Source: Pseudobacteriovorax antillogorgiicola (GTDB lineage: Bacteria; Bdellovibrionota_B; Oligoflexia; Oligoflexales; Oligoflexaceae). Taken from it: a DNA stretch of 64,000 nucleotides. The position numbers were made by a program, and so were the translations under genes. The notes under the pieces are model-generated. The model ran no database searches. It had not been told where the DNA came from and worked only from the letters and a program-made list of their open reading frames with translations. Every line of letters begins with the position of its first letter. The first letter of the stretch is position 1. The DNA lies in NCBI RefSeq assembly GCF_900177345.1, contig NZ_FWZT01000019.1:1-64000 (forward strand), given 5' to 3'. Below are positions 1 to 8,115 of this stretch, in pieces.

Positions 1-2
1 CA

Positions 3-308
3 CTCAAATACCATCGCTACTTCAAAGCTTGGTATGAGAGCCCAGAAGATGCTAGTGAATGCTTGCAAAAGTTTTTTGGTTGGTACAACACTGAGCATCG
101 ACACATAAATCTTGGCTTGATGACGCCTGAAACTGTTCATCAAGGTAAAGATAAGTCTGTAGCTAAGAAGAGAGCTGCGGTTCTCAAGCAAGCTTTTGAA
201 GCCTATCCAGAAAGGTTTCCAAAGTCCGGACCTAGACTGCCAGTACCCGCTGATTCTGTGGGTATAAATGTACCGGTGGTAAGGAAGTCTATACCCGTTT
301 TGGGGTGA
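3..308 (+). CDS. IS3-family transposase, C-terminal part (cut by window edge)
   Basis: The frame is open from base 3, before the first ATG at 63, so this is the tail of a gene that begins outside the window. The protein carries the end of an rve/DDE integrase core as in OrfB of IS3-family elements: a WYN-x-EHRH stretch, then LGLMTPETVHQGK, then a basic segment rich in Lys and Ala and the PERFPKSGPRLP segment typical of the very end of these transposases. It would have catalysed cut and join reactions at the element's ends. Only about 100 residues are visible, so activity cannot be judged. It marks the left edge of the region as mobile-element territory. Confidence 0.85.
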   Translation, partial: LKYHRYFKAWYESPEDASECLQKFFGWYNTEHRHINLGLMTPETVHQGKDKSVAKKRAAVLKQAFEAYPERFPKSGPRLPVPADSVGINVPVVRKSIPVLG

Positions 309-323
309 TTGTTATACTAAACT

Positions 324-353
324 TTCACCCTAATTGTCTCAAACACCCTGACA
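324..353. repeat. Putative right end (terminal inverted repeat) of the IS3-type element
   Basis: Just after the transposase stop lies a segment ending CACCCTGACA; read from the right it starts TGTCAGGGTGTTTGAGACAA, which has the look of an IS3-type terminal repeat. The left partner is outside the window, so the boundary at about 353 is inferred from position and the terminal TGT/ACA. The last codons of the leftward ORF at 325-705 fall inside this segment. Confidence 0.4.
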
Positions 354-705
354 TATTCCGCTCCATATTCATGGCCAATGGGTTTTCACCGTGAATTTCT
401 TCGAAGTGTTCAGCACCAGTTTCGATGAAGTGCCTGAAGAATGTACCGGGCTCAAACTCACTTAGACCAGTAGCTACGTAGCACCCGAAGTCATTCTTCG
501 ATGCATACCTGATATATGTGAGTAGTTCTGATAGTAGTTCTTGTTCTTTTTCGACGAATCTACTATGGCTTTGTGTGACGTATTCAGCGAGATTGCTTTC
601 CGAGTAAATATTACATGGCTTTCTTATAGGTTGAGACTTATCATCACATGACTTGTAGATACTTCTGCAAGTATGAAATTCCAAGCCTATATAGCACTGC
701 TTCAT
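325..705 (-). CDS. Hypothetical protein, possibly truncated by the IS element
   Basis: An ORF of 126 codons with ATG at 705 and no obvious Shine-Dalgarno site. It has several Cys residues, a coiled, acidic centre (VEKEQELLSELL) and no signal peptide or membrane segment. I do not recognise the family. Its last eight or so codons lie in the putative IS terminal repeat, so the original C-terminus may have been replaced when the element inserted. R1 copy 1 lies directly upstream in the opposite orientation. Expression is uncertain. Confidence 0.45.
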   Translation of the reverse strand: MKQCYIGLEFHTCRSIYKSCDDKSQPIRKPCNIYSESNLAEYVTQSHSRFVEKEQELLSELLTYIRYASKNDFGCYVATGLSEFEPGTFFRHFIETGAEHFEEIHGENPLAMNMERNMSGCLRQLG

Positions 706-727
706 TGTATTGTTGTCTGTATATCAA

Positions 728-1000
728 TTTCAAAATGTCACCCAAGTTTTCGAGGATTCATGGGTGAACCCTCCGCTCTCAACCATTGCGATCTACGGAT
801 TCACTTGAACCTATAAAACAAAGCTACGTTTCTGCTATCCTAATATTATCGGGAATGGTGTTGTGCGCCCGGATTTCTAGTTGAGTGCTAGTTTCGGACC
901 AAAAACTAGCGGGGTATCGAGACCCCACCCCTGATCGATTGAAAAGAGATTTTTTCTCAAGTTTCTCGATCAAAAGTGGAATTTCAATTGGTGAAACTCA
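728..1000 (+). repeat. R1 repeat element, copy 1
   Basis: Full-length copy of an intergenic element also found at about 2147, 3105 and 5865. Conserved blocks are TTTCGAGGATTCA (5' end), GCGATCTACGGATTCACTTGA, ATCGGGAATGGTG and GATCAAAAGTGGAATTTC (3' end). Hairpins: GAGGATTCA (752-760) with TGAACCCTC (765-773), and TGATCGA (932-938) with TCGATCA (966-972) enclosing an A/T-rich inner helix. A further stem GCTAGTTT/AAACTAGC lies near 887-910. The right edge touches the stop codon of the leftward gene at 998. Confidence 0.85.
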
Positions 1001-1435
1001 GCAGATGGTGAACCCAACAAATACATCAAACTGACTGATTACCCTAAGAACCTGAGTTTCGGCTTCGGTGCATGCTTCCGAAGTTCCTTGATCGTCGAGA
1101 GAGGACTTATCACAGGCTCTTTTTGACTTATAGAGAGACCTTATTATTCGTCGATTGTCTGCTAATTCTACTAGATCTAAGTAGAAGTCTGATTCAGGGG
1201 TGATGAGGGTTGGCTGAAGATCAAAATCGCAAAGCTTAACTTCAACTTCAGAACCAAAGCTCCCAAGAAAATCAAAATTTTCGTCAATCTTGCTTCTTAA
1301 TTGTTTTATAATTCCAAACTCTATATTCGCTTTTTGCCATAAGTCTTCCACAGTTTGTTTTTGGTCGCTTGCAGCATTGGAAAGGCTGCTAGCCAGCATC
1401 ATAGCTCCAAGGATTGATGAATTTACGAATTTCAT
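998..1435 (-). CDS. Hypothetical secreted protein
   Basis: The best start is ATG 1435, which gives a classical signal peptide (MKFVNSSILGAMMLASSLSNA followed by AS) with GGAG about 12 nt upstream; the frame extends further upstream but without a better signal. The mature protein of about 125 residues has five or six Cys (CDF, RACD, EACTEAE, TIC at the extreme C-terminus), suggesting disulfides and a periplasmic or exported location. No known family was recognised. The 3' end abuts R1 copy 1. Confidence 0.6.
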   Translation of the reverse strand: MKFVNSSILGAMMLASSLSNAASDQKQTVEDLWQKANIEFGIIKQLRSKIDENFDFLGSFGSEVEVKLCDFDLQPTLITPESDFYLDLVELADNRRIIRSLYKSKRACDKSSLDDQGTSEACTEAETQVLRVISQFDVFVGFTIC

Positions 1436-1737
1436 ACTAATAGTTTTCTCCAGAGAATTAAGGTTGAGGTCAAAACACGCGCAGTTTTCAATTGGGACCA
1501 TTATCCCATAGGCAAGGTGAGCTTTATGCTCGGTCCTTAATGATTAGCCAAAAAGACTAACAATAGTCAAAGATATTGCAGAAATTTTAATAACAAAAAT
1601 GTTACTTTCACCATATATGGATACGCCGCCGTTACAAGCAAAATCGATGAGGGGTGTGTGGTTACTACCATATATCCGACCTTTAGCGAGAATCGTCATT
1701 CTCTGGTCCTAATGGAATTCGAGCCGCTCCGTCTTAT

Positions 1738-1797
1738 CAATGTTACATTCACCATATGAACTCTAAAAACTGTCTTTTCGAATCCTACCTGATCTGC
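1738..1797 (+). repeat. R2 short repeat, copy 1
   Basis: Begins with a GTTAC-x-TTC block and ends with CCTACCTGATCTG; in between lies an AAAAA-CTGT-CTTTTC segment. It aligns with segments at about 2072, 8031 and 8812. A partial relative (AATGTTACTTTCACCATAT) lies at 1598-1616. Degenerate; boundaries approximate. Confidence 0.5.
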
Positions 1798-1803
1798 AGG
1801 TTC

Positions 1804-1986
1804 TCAGCCCTCTGCTCCAAAGAATAGTCCAAGAGACAATTGTAAAACGGGGATGCCGTTGTAGGCGCCGTACGCCATGTTAAGACCCCACTCTTTACCG
1901 ATCAGCAATCCTAGTTCCGCGCCATAATAGAGGCCGCTCTTGAGAGCTTTACCTCTTGATTCCGCAAATGGTAGAAGTATCTTCAT
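1804..1986 (-). CDS. Doubtful small ORF, perhaps the tail of a beta-barrel gene
   Basis: A 60-codon ORF starting at ATG 1986. The sequence is Gly/Leu/Tyr-rich with alternating residues (YYGAELGLLIGKEWGLNM), like the last strands of an outer-membrane barrel, but there is no signal peptide. It could be a remnant. The rest of the interval 1436-2450 holds R2 and R1 copies and no other gene that I can support. Confidence 0.25.
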   Translation of the reverse strand: MKILLPFAESRGKALKSGLYYGAELGLLIGKEWGLNMAYGAYNGIPVLQLSLGLFFGAEG

Positions 1987-2071
1987 AACAAGCCTTTTGA
2001 CTACTGATGACGCAAGTTTACAATTTCTAGGATTTTGGATTCCCTGATTTTAGTTTATCTTATGTGGAGTA

Positions 2072-2130
2072 ACTAGTTACTTCTCGGAAGTAGGGTTTTA
2101 TTAAGCGTTTTTCATCTCCTGATCAGAAAT
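2072..2130 (+). repeat. R2 short repeat, copy 2
   Basis: Contains GTTACTTCTCGGAAGTAGG, an AAGCG-TTTTT segment and CCTGATCAG. It aligns with the copy at 8812 (GTTACTTTCGGCAGTAGG, AAGCGACTTTT, GTGATCT). It sits directly upstream of R1 copy 2. Confidence 0.45.
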
Positions 2131-2146
2131 AGTTGTCCGTACATAT

Positions 2147-2426
2147 AAAACCCAAGCATTTCGAGGATTCAAAGATACCCCTCCGGTCTCAGACATGCCT
2201 TCAGCAAAGCTATGGCGATCTACGGATTCACTTGATCTACAAAACAAGGGAGTATTTTGTTATCCTGGTATCATCGGGAATGGTGATGTACGCTTAGATA
2301 TCTAGTTAAGTGCAAAATTTATGATCAAAAACTAAGCAGCGCATCCAGCCCAACTTTTTATCGATTGAAAAACATATTTTTCACATTTTTCTCGATCAAA
2401 AGTGGAATTTCTAATGGTGAATCCAG
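2147..2426 (+). repeat. R1 repeat element, copy 2
   Basis: Same order of conserved blocks as copy 1. The 5' hairpin is degenerate here (GAGGATTCA faces a changed arm). The 3' hairpin is kept with different bases: ATCGA (2360-2364) pairs with TCGAT (2392-2396), and the inner helix is TGAAAAA (2366-2372) with TTTTTCA (2377-2383). The 3' end is about 25 nt before the ATG of the lipoprotein gene at 2451, so the element could lie in its leader. Confidence 0.85.
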
Positions 2427-2450
2427 TTGTAAGGTCAGACAGAGAACATC

Positions 2451-2996
2451 ATGAAACAGTTTATATTTTGCTTGGTTGTAGCGCTTATTACTTCGTGTAA
2501 GATGTTCGGTGATAAAAAATGCAGCCCAAAATCCACCAAGGTTGAAGGCCAGACTTTATATACTTGCTATGCTGACAATGCCCCATCTTTTGGGTCTAGG
2601 TGGGTTAAAGGATTTTCATGCTCCAACACAGGATTTATACCTCAAACCCATAGCATAAAAGCAATCAATGACTCTGTAGTTCGCTTTCCAATAGCAACTT
2701 GTATCGATAAAGGCGGCAATATCGAACTCGTTGGAGAAAGAGGATCAAGCCTAATTTGCTCACCGGAAAACTATGGTAAATGGGTAGAGATTCTTGATCA
2801 ACAGTTCACCAAGAAAGTGTATTTTAGATGTCACGATATCCAACTAGATTTGAAGTGGCCTAATCCAAAATTGTTGGAAAACTCTGATGTTCGAGATGCT
2901 GAGAAAGGAAATTTCGAATCGGACCGAATAAAAGTATGTCCTACCGGAGAAAGGAACGTGTCCAATAATCCCCAGATCGTCCAATGTGGAAGTTAG
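2451..2996 (+). CDS. Hypothetical lipoprotein
   Basis: 181 residues starting with a short lipoprotein signal (MKQFIFCLVVALITSC, lipobox LITSC, Cys16). The mature part has about ten Cys, several in short pairs (KKCSP, YTCYA, FSCSN, ATCID, LICSP, FRCHD, KVCPT, VQCGS), which suggests a disulfide-stabilised envelope protein, perhaps two repeats of a Cys module. No named family recognised. The gene sits alone between R1 copies 2 and 3 and may be transcribed through R1 copy 2. Confidence 0.7.
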   Translation: MKQFIFCLVVALITSCKMFGDKKCSPKSTKVEGQTLYTCYADNAPSFGSRWVKGFSCSNTGFIPQTHSIKAINDSVVRFPIATCIDKGGNIELVGERGSSLICSPENYGKWVEILDQQFTKKVYFRCHDIQLDLKWPNPKLLENSDVRDAEKGNFESDRIKVCPTGERNVSNNPQIVQCGS

Positions 2997-3104
2997 AGAC
3001 AAAGCAACACCAACTTGCTATAAACTGATCAGTGACCAAGGCTAAAAAGCAGGTGTACCAATGATCTGTACTACCTTTATTGTATTCGCCAATAGGATTT
3101 CAAA

Positions 3105-3421
3105 AAACGATTCCCCTCTCATAGCCTGTTCGGCGATAATCCACCAATTTCATAGTATCACCCAAGATTTCGAGGATTCAAGGATGAACCCTCCGGTCTC
3201 AGCTATGACGATCTACGGATTCACTTGAGCCTATAAACCCAAGGAAATATTCAGCTACCCTGATATCATCGGGAATGGTGGTGTGCGCTCAAAATCTGAA
3301 TTTAGACCTGTTTCGATAAGAAAACTAGCTTCCAGTTAGAAACCCACCCTCCGATCATGAAAATCTGGCTATATTTTCAGAAAACCTGATCAAAAGTGGA
3401 ATTTCTACTGATGAATCTCAG
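3105..3421 (+). repeat. R1 repeat element, copy 3
   Basis: The longest copy. It shares with copy 4 an extra 5' block (AAAAAACGAT, CCCTCTC, CGATAATCCA) upstream of the common start. 5' hairpin GAGGATTCA (3172-3180) with TGAACCCTC (3185-3193). 3' hairpin GATCA (3353-3357) with TGATC (3387-3391), inner helix TGAAAAT (3358-3364) with ATTTTCA (3373-3379). It ends about 80 nt before the pdxJ start. Confidence 0.85.
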
Positions 3422-3499
3422 AATAACAAGTAGTATCAGGGTTAAAGGCCTTTTTAGTAGAACAGGCCAAATAGGGTGATATCCAGAAAGGAGATTGAA

Positions 3500-4234
3500 T
3501 TGACTCTGCTGAGCATAAATGTTAACAAAATTGCTCTTTTAAGAAACTCTAGAGGAACCAATCATCCCAACCTTGCTAAGTTTGTACTTAAGCTGATCGA
3601 CCTTGGAATTAATAGTATTACAGTCCACCCCAGAGAAGACGAACGCCATATTAGGTACAATGATGTGAAAGAGTTACATCATCTACTGTCTAATTATAAA
3701 GATGTTGAACTGAATATTGAAGGTTATCCAAGTGATCGATTCTTGAATCTAGTCTCCAAATACGCACCAAATCAGGTCACCTTGGTTCCAGATTCTATTC
3801 ACCAGCTCACTTCAGACCATGGTTGGGAGATTGCGAATGACATGAACTTTCTAAAATCTTCTGTTGCACGATTAAGAGAGATTCCTTCAAGAATATCTTT
3901 ATTCTGTGAACCGCTAACTAAAGATCTTCTTCTTGCAAAGGAGTTGAACGTGGATCGAGTTGAGATCTACACTGGTAAGTATGCAAATGACTTTGGATCT
4001 GAGAGAGAAGAAGAAACAACTAGAACCTTTGAGGCAAGCATCTCCCTGCTTAACTCTATTGGCCTGAAAGGAAATGCTGGCCATGATTTATCTTTAGAGA
4101 ATCTCAATAGTTTTCTACAACTCGGAGTCATTGAGGAAGTTTCCATTGGGCATGCGTTTACAGAAGACTGCATCTATCTTGGAGTCGATGAAGCGGTAAG
4201 AAGATATTTGGAGATAACCAACCAGCTTGCTTGA
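3500..4234 (+). CDS. pdxJ: Pyridoxine 5'-phosphate synthase PdxJ
   Basis: Last step of the DXP-dependent vitamin B6 route: joins 1-deoxyxylulose 5-phosphate with 3-amino-2-oxopropyl phosphate to make pyridoxine 5'-phosphate in the cytoplasm. About 244 residues, the normal length. Family blocks are in order: SINVNKIALLRNSRG, TVHPREDERHI, LNIEGYPS, VTLVPDS, IYTGKYAN, GNAGHDLSLENL and VSIGHAF. The start chosen is TTG 3500, because AAAGGAG (3487-3493) lies six bases before it and the protein then begins like other PdxJ proteins; the frame also has a GTG at 3476. Divergent at some positions (FCEP where FIDP is usual). R1 copy 3 precedes it; a PLP enzyme gene is the next gene downstream, on the other strand. 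Confidence 0.9.
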   Translation: MTLLSINVNKIALLRNSRGTNHPNLAKFVLKLIDLGINSITVHPREDERHIRYNDVKELHHLLSNYKDVELNIEGYPSDRFLNLVSKYAPNQVTLVPDSIHQLTSDHGWEIANDMNFLKSSVARLREIPSRISLFCEPLTKDLLLAKELNVDRVEIYTGKYANDFGSEREEETTRTFEASISLLNSIGLKGNAGHDLSLENLNSFLQLGVIEEVSIGHAFTEDCIYLGVDEAVRRYLEITNQLA

Positions 4235-4432
4235 GTTCTGTAGAGGTTTTTTGACAAGGTTATTGTTTACATGTGCAAGATGGTCGCGGTCTTCTGAAAG
4301 CCTTGCAAGCAACACTGCCCCCTAGCTATGTGGATATAGCCGTAAGGACATGTTTGAAGCGTTAGTAGGGGATGCCCAGACCTTACATACTTAATTGAGT
4401 CACTGCTCCTATTCATGTGGTCCACTCAGATG

Positions 4433-5395
4433 TCAGTTTTGTTCAAGACATTTGAGGAGCAAGGATTGGTCTATATTGCTACCAGTCATGATGATTCCTA
4501 TTTTTTTACCTCTATTCACTCCAGACTCCTTCATTAGTCCTGCTAGCGCTGCCGATGAAGCTGTTTCGGCTAGATTATGAGTATCTATATAATAGTACCC
4601 TACAGCTTTAGCGACTTCATTATCACTCACAGAAATAATACGCTGTGCACCATTCTTAACAACCTCAAAAGCTTCATCGGGAGGAACTGAGGTGGCAATT
4701 CCGTCAGCAATTGTATTCACATCGAAAATGGGAGATATCTTTCCTTGATCAAAGGAAATCTTCCATGCCGGCGCACCGGCACTCACAACCCCAACAATTT
4801 CAGTTTTCAGACCAAGCAAATCTCTTGTTTTAATCAAACCTACAATTCCTGATCCCATACCGACAGGAACATAGATCCGATCGAAATCAGGGATAGCTTG
4901 CATCATTTCTAAAGCATAAGTTGCTACACCAACAGCCAAATCTAATTCAAAAGCATCCACATAGCGCAGTCCTAACTCGTCCTGCATATTCTTGCTATAC
5001 TGCCTAGCTTCTTCAAAATTCTTTCCGTGGATTATTAGTTTAGCCCCGTGGGCTTCAATACTCCTATTTTGATCTGCACTATTTCCCTCTGGAACGATAA
5101 TTGTGACAGGAATATCAAAACGCTTTCCTGCAAAAGAAATACTCTGGCCGTGATTACCTCTTGTAGCTGTAATTAGGCCTCTCAAGGAAGAATTCTCCCG
5201 GCATAGGCGATGTAAAAGATTAATGCCACCCCGCACCTTGAAAGCTCCCGTAGGAGTTTGATTCTCATGCTTAACCCAAACCTCGCAACCAACTCGAGCA
5301 CTTAAGAGTGGCCAGCAGTGCAGTGCAGTGGGCTGAACAAATTTGTTCACAATTTTAACTGCATTTTCGATATCTTCTTTTTTAAAATCAAACAT
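4433..5395 (-). CDS. PLP-dependent threonine/serine dehydratase-like enzyme
   Basis: 320 residues with the fold type II (tryptophan synthase beta-like) signature: PTGAFKVRGG holds the PLP lysine (K53), TRGNHGQS is the substrate loop, and VPVGMGSG is the phosphate-binding Gly loop. The family removes the amino group of Thr or Ser, or racemises Ser; the exact substrate cannot be read from sequence. There is no C-terminal ACT domain, so it resembles catabolic or short forms rather than IlvA. A cupin gene lies 76 bp upstream on the same strand, probably co-transcribed. The pdxJ gene, which makes the cofactor, is convergent. Confidence 0.85.
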   Translation of the reverse strand: MFDFKKEDIENAVKIVNKFVQPTALHCWPLLSARVGCEVWVKHENQTPTGAFKVRGGINLLHRLCRENSSLRGLITATRGNHGQSISFAGKRFDIPVTIIVPEGNSADQNRSIEAHGAKLIIHGKNFEEARQYSKNMQDELGLRYVDAFELDLAVGVATYALEMMQAIPDFDRIYVPVGMGSGIVGLIKTRDLLGLKTEIVGVVSAGAPAWKISFDQGKISPIFDVNTIADGIATSVPPDEAFEVVKNGAQRIISVSDNEVAKAVGYYYIDTHNLAETASSAALAGLMKESGVNRGKKIGIIMTGSNIDQSLLLKCLEQN

Positions 5396-5471
5396 ATTGA
5401 AAACTCCACTAGTTCGTCGATGATATGGATTACCAACAAACCATACTCATGGCTTTGGATTTTAGGTTAGC

Positions 5472-5855
5472 CTAGATCCATACATCGTTATCAGCGCGAA
5501 GATCACTTTGCGCCTCTCCGGTATTGATGACGCCTTTAGGCTCAAGTAGGAGTAACTTAGACCGAATGATCGCTTCGGGCTTATGACTAATTCCTTTGGG
5601 AACAACAAATAGTTCGCCCTCTCTTAGGTCAACAATCTGTGATTCTAGATGGATCTTAATGTGCCCTTCTAACACGAGAAAAGCTTCGTCAGTATCATTA
5701 TGGCTATGCCAAACAAACTCTCCCTCAAACCATGCTATTTTAAACTGGTATTGATTTAGTTCTGCTACAACTCGGGGTGACCAGTTTTCGCCGAGCAATT
5801 CAAATTTATCTAGCAAGTTGACTTTTTTATTGTTCATAGGACTCACATTCGGCAT
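5472..5855 (-). CDS. Small cupin-domain protein
   Basis: 127 residues forming one cupin barrel. Motif 1 is WHSHNDTDEAFLVLEG, with metal-type His, His and Glu; motif 2 is FVVPKGISHKPE. This resembles mannose-6-phosphate isomerase-like cupins of unknown substrate. ATG 5855 and ATG 5837 (MNNKKVNLL) are both possible and neither has a strong Shine-Dalgarno site. The 5' side abuts R1 copy 4. It likely forms an operon with the dehydratase-like gene downstream. Confidence 0.8.
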   Translation of the reverse strand: MPNVSPMNNKKVNLLDKFELLGENWSPRVVAELNQYQFKIAWFEGEFVWHSHNDTDEAFLVLEGHIKIHLESQIVDLREGELFVVPKGISHKPEAIIRSKLLLLEPKGVINTGEAQSDLRADNDVWI

Positions 5856-5864
5856 TAGAAATTT

Positions 5865-6047
5865 AAAAAAAACGATCTCCCTCTCCAGCCTGATCTATGA
5901 TAATCCAACAATTCCATCAATTCACTCAAGATTTCGAGGATTCAAGGATGAATCCTCCGATCTCAGCTATGGCAATCTACGGACTCACTTGACCTATAAA
6001 ACAAGCTACTTTTCTGCTATCCTGATATCATCAGGAATCGTGAATTC
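5865..6047 (+). repeat. R1 repeat element, copy 4 (3' truncated)
   Basis: Carries the 5' block shared with copy 3, then a perfect 9-bp hairpin: GAGGATTCA (5936-5944) with TGAATCCTC (5949-5957). The A-C mismatch of copies 1 and 3 becomes an A-T pair here. It stops after the ATCAGGAATCGTG block, next to the stop codon of the leftward leucine-rich-repeat gene; the 3' hairpin is absent. Confidence 0.8.
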
Positions 6048-6050
6048 CTC

Positions 6051-7256
6051 TTACTGACTCGGCATTCTAGAATAGAGCTCGGTGTCTTGAAACCCCTGAA
6101 AGTTTGCTAGTATCTCATCGATTGTCAACATAAGATTTGCCTGTGAAAAATGTAATCTAAGCTTGTTTCGGCTGATATCTCGCACGAAAAGCCCTCTTTG
6201 AGGAGCGGGGAGTTCAAGGGCAATACCTCTGATAAGTGATCCTTCAAATGAAGTTGCCGGAGCAATCGCTGCAAACTTGCCGCTATAAGGGCCTTGAATT
6301 TGTTGACAGTCGTTAGAGCAAAAAGATATGTCCATCTTCAGATCTGGCTTGAACTCCACCATAGTATAGTAGCAATTACCGTAGCTAAGTTCACAAGTGT
6401 CAGATTTCCATTTTCCAATCAAACTCTCTTCGCTAGTGCTGTAGATTGTGCACCACTCTTTAAGTGGTTCATTGGCCACATCGTTTCCAGTCGGACAGTT
6501 TTTACTAGTTTTTTGGAATGTCTGGTCAAGCGGATTTTCATCTAGCAACAGTTTTCTGATTTGCCCCAGGCCTTTAAGGGCGGAAAAATTTTCGACCTTG
6601 TTCGATCGTAGGTCAAGATATGCCAAGGAAGAAATTGATTCCAGCGGCCCAATATCTCTAATGTTGTTGTTGCTAAGAGTAAGAGCAGTCACCTTAAGCG
6701 TTGCAAGAGGAGACACGTCTTCGATAGCGTTGGACTCTAAGTGTAGATTTTTCAGGTTTTTCAAGTGGCTCAGAGGTTCCAAATCGCTAATATTGTTATC
6801 GTATAATTGAAGATCTTCCATCTTGGAAAAGCTTGAAAGCGCCGAAATATCTTTAACTTTGTTCCCATCAAGATCCACTGAAACAACCTTGGAGAGTCCA
6901 TACAAAGGACTAATATCGACAATGTCTTTATCCGGGATAGTAATGGTCGTCAGCTCTCTCAAGGAACTATTTGCGTCAGCGCAGTTATCTGCTCCAACAT
7001 GATCCAATAATATTTGAACAGTTCGCTTTATCTCTGCATTAGAATTCTCGTCTTCGCAATAGTCAAAAAATTGTTTCTTTCGACATTTCTGACCGTCGAA
7101 AACCTCAACTGCGCTGCATTGCTTAGGGTTCACCAGAGGAAGCTCTTGACCTTGCTCCTCCGACGAGGACTTGTCAGAATCATAGCGATCGCAGCTAGTC
7201 AGAGCAAGCATGGAGAACATTAAATGAACAAGAAGCTTTGTACTAGAGATCTTCAT
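6051..7256 (-). CDS. Leucine-rich-repeat lipoprotein
   Basis: 401 residues. Lipoprotein signal with lipobox LALTSC, then a polar linker and a Cys-containing segment. From about residue 110 to 245 there are six 22-residue leucine-rich repeats of the SDS22/internalin type (for example DISALSSFSKMEDLQLYDNN). A C-terminal domain of about 130 residues follows, with Cys pairs and a lipocalin-like look (GKWKSDTCELSYGN), not assigned to a family. Likely surface or periplasmic, binding a protein ligand. Its leader ends in a region without other features. Confidence 0.8.
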   Translation of the reverse strand: MKISSTKLLVHLMFSMLALTSCDRYDSDKSSSEEQGQELPLVNPKQCSAVEVFDGQKCRKKQFFDYCEDENSNAEIKRTVQILLDHVGADNCADANSSLRELTTITIPDKDIVDISPLYGLSKVVSVDLDGNKVKDISALSSFSKMEDLQLYDNNISDLEPLSHLKNLKNLHLESNAIEDVSPLATLKVTALTLSNNNIRDIGPLESISSLAYLDLRSNKVENFSALKGLGQIRKLLLDENPLDQTFQKTSKNCPTGNDVANEPLKEWCTIYSTSEESLIGKWKSDTCELSYGNCYYTMVEFKPDLKMDISFCSNDCQQIQGPYSGKFAAIAPATSFEGSLIRGIALELPAPQRGLFVRDISRNKLRLHFSQANLMLTIDEILANFQGFQDTELYSRMPSQ

Positions 7257-7431
7257 ATGGCTGCCTTCTTAAAATTTCTCAAAAATCCCATTTCACCTAG
7301 CAGGTGGTCACTCTCCTGATTGAGAACCATCAGTCTGAAGGAGTCAAAGCTACCTGATTTATTGCGTGTTGCCAGCAGCTCACTGAGCCAGCACATGGGA
7401 TTGTGGAATCTCGAAGAGATCACCTCAATGA

Positions 7432-7959
7432 TTAGCGGAAGAGGCAGCTATCCATATTTTCAGTCAGGCAGGTAACTGTGAGACTGATATCCGCACTCGG
7501 TCCATCGGTTTTGGGATGAGGGGAAGTAATACTATACGTTCTTATATCTTTGTTGAAGCTAACAGGAATTTGTTCCCATTCACATTCATCGCATTCTTCT
7601 TTACTAAAACCAGATACAATAAAATTCATTTCTTTTTCTCTAGCCTCAAAGGTAAGAATGTTACTTTTGTTTATCCTCTGACCATTCGTTCTAGGTATAG
7701 TATCAAGCATTTTTTGTTCTTCTACAGACCAAACTTGCATACGAAGTTTCCTATTCGAATGATAGACAATAGTGATTTTAAAAGGCTCATTTTTCGTTAC
7801 GGTAAAGTTCTTTGCTAGTGATGAATCTATTCCCTCATTTTCGATAAGAAAACCGTAATCAGGGTTAGACGTATCATTTGAGTCGTTCGTTTCATGACTT
7901 CCACAGGATATAAAACAAATAGATATTGATGCAATCGATGTTAGTAGAATCTTTTTCAT
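7432..7959 (-). CDS. Hypothetical lipoprotein
   Basis: Start taken at ATG 7959 (MKKILLTSIASIS), giving a short signal with lipobox CFISC; two more codons are open upstream. The mature protein of about 155 residues is beta-rich, with Cys only near the C-terminus (EECDECEW, TCLTENMDSC). No family recognised. It lies in a leftward run with the LRR lipoprotein and the gene at 8116, separated by 150-170 bp gaps. Confidence 0.65.
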   Translation of the reverse strand: MKKILLTSIASISICFISCGSHETNDSNDTSNPDYGFLIENEGIDSSLAKNFTVTKNEPFKITIVYHSNRKLRMQVWSVEEQKMLDTIPRTNGQRINKSNILTFEAREKEMNFIVSGFSKEECDECEWEQIPVSFNKDIRTYSITSPHPKTDGPSADISLTVTCLTENMDSCLFR

Positions 7960-8030
7960 GAACAAATTTTTCCTTAATCTGAGAGATTGGTAAACCTTTG
8001 TCTTTGACCTTTCAACCTGTTATCTATAGG

Positions 8031-8092
8031 TAGACGTTACCTTCGACAGTTGGATTTCAAAGTCTGGATTCTTGATCTTACCTGATCTGTGA
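8031..8092 (+). repeat. R2 short repeat, copy 3
   Basis: CGTTACCTTCGACAGTTGGA, then TTTCAAAG and TTACCTGATCTGTGAC. The first 27 bases match the copy at 8812 at about 23 positions by eye. Lies between the ends of two leftward genes. Confidence 0.55.
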
Positions 8093-8115
8093 CGGAGGCA
8101 TGCGATTCTCTCCAT

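Noticed and set aside
728-3421. R1 as a retron or group II intron remnant
   Set aside because: No reverse transcriptase gene or intron domain V-like structure is present.
3476-3499. GTG 3476 as the pdxJ start
   Set aside because: AAAGGAG lies within those codons and points to TTG 3500, which also matches the family N-terminus.
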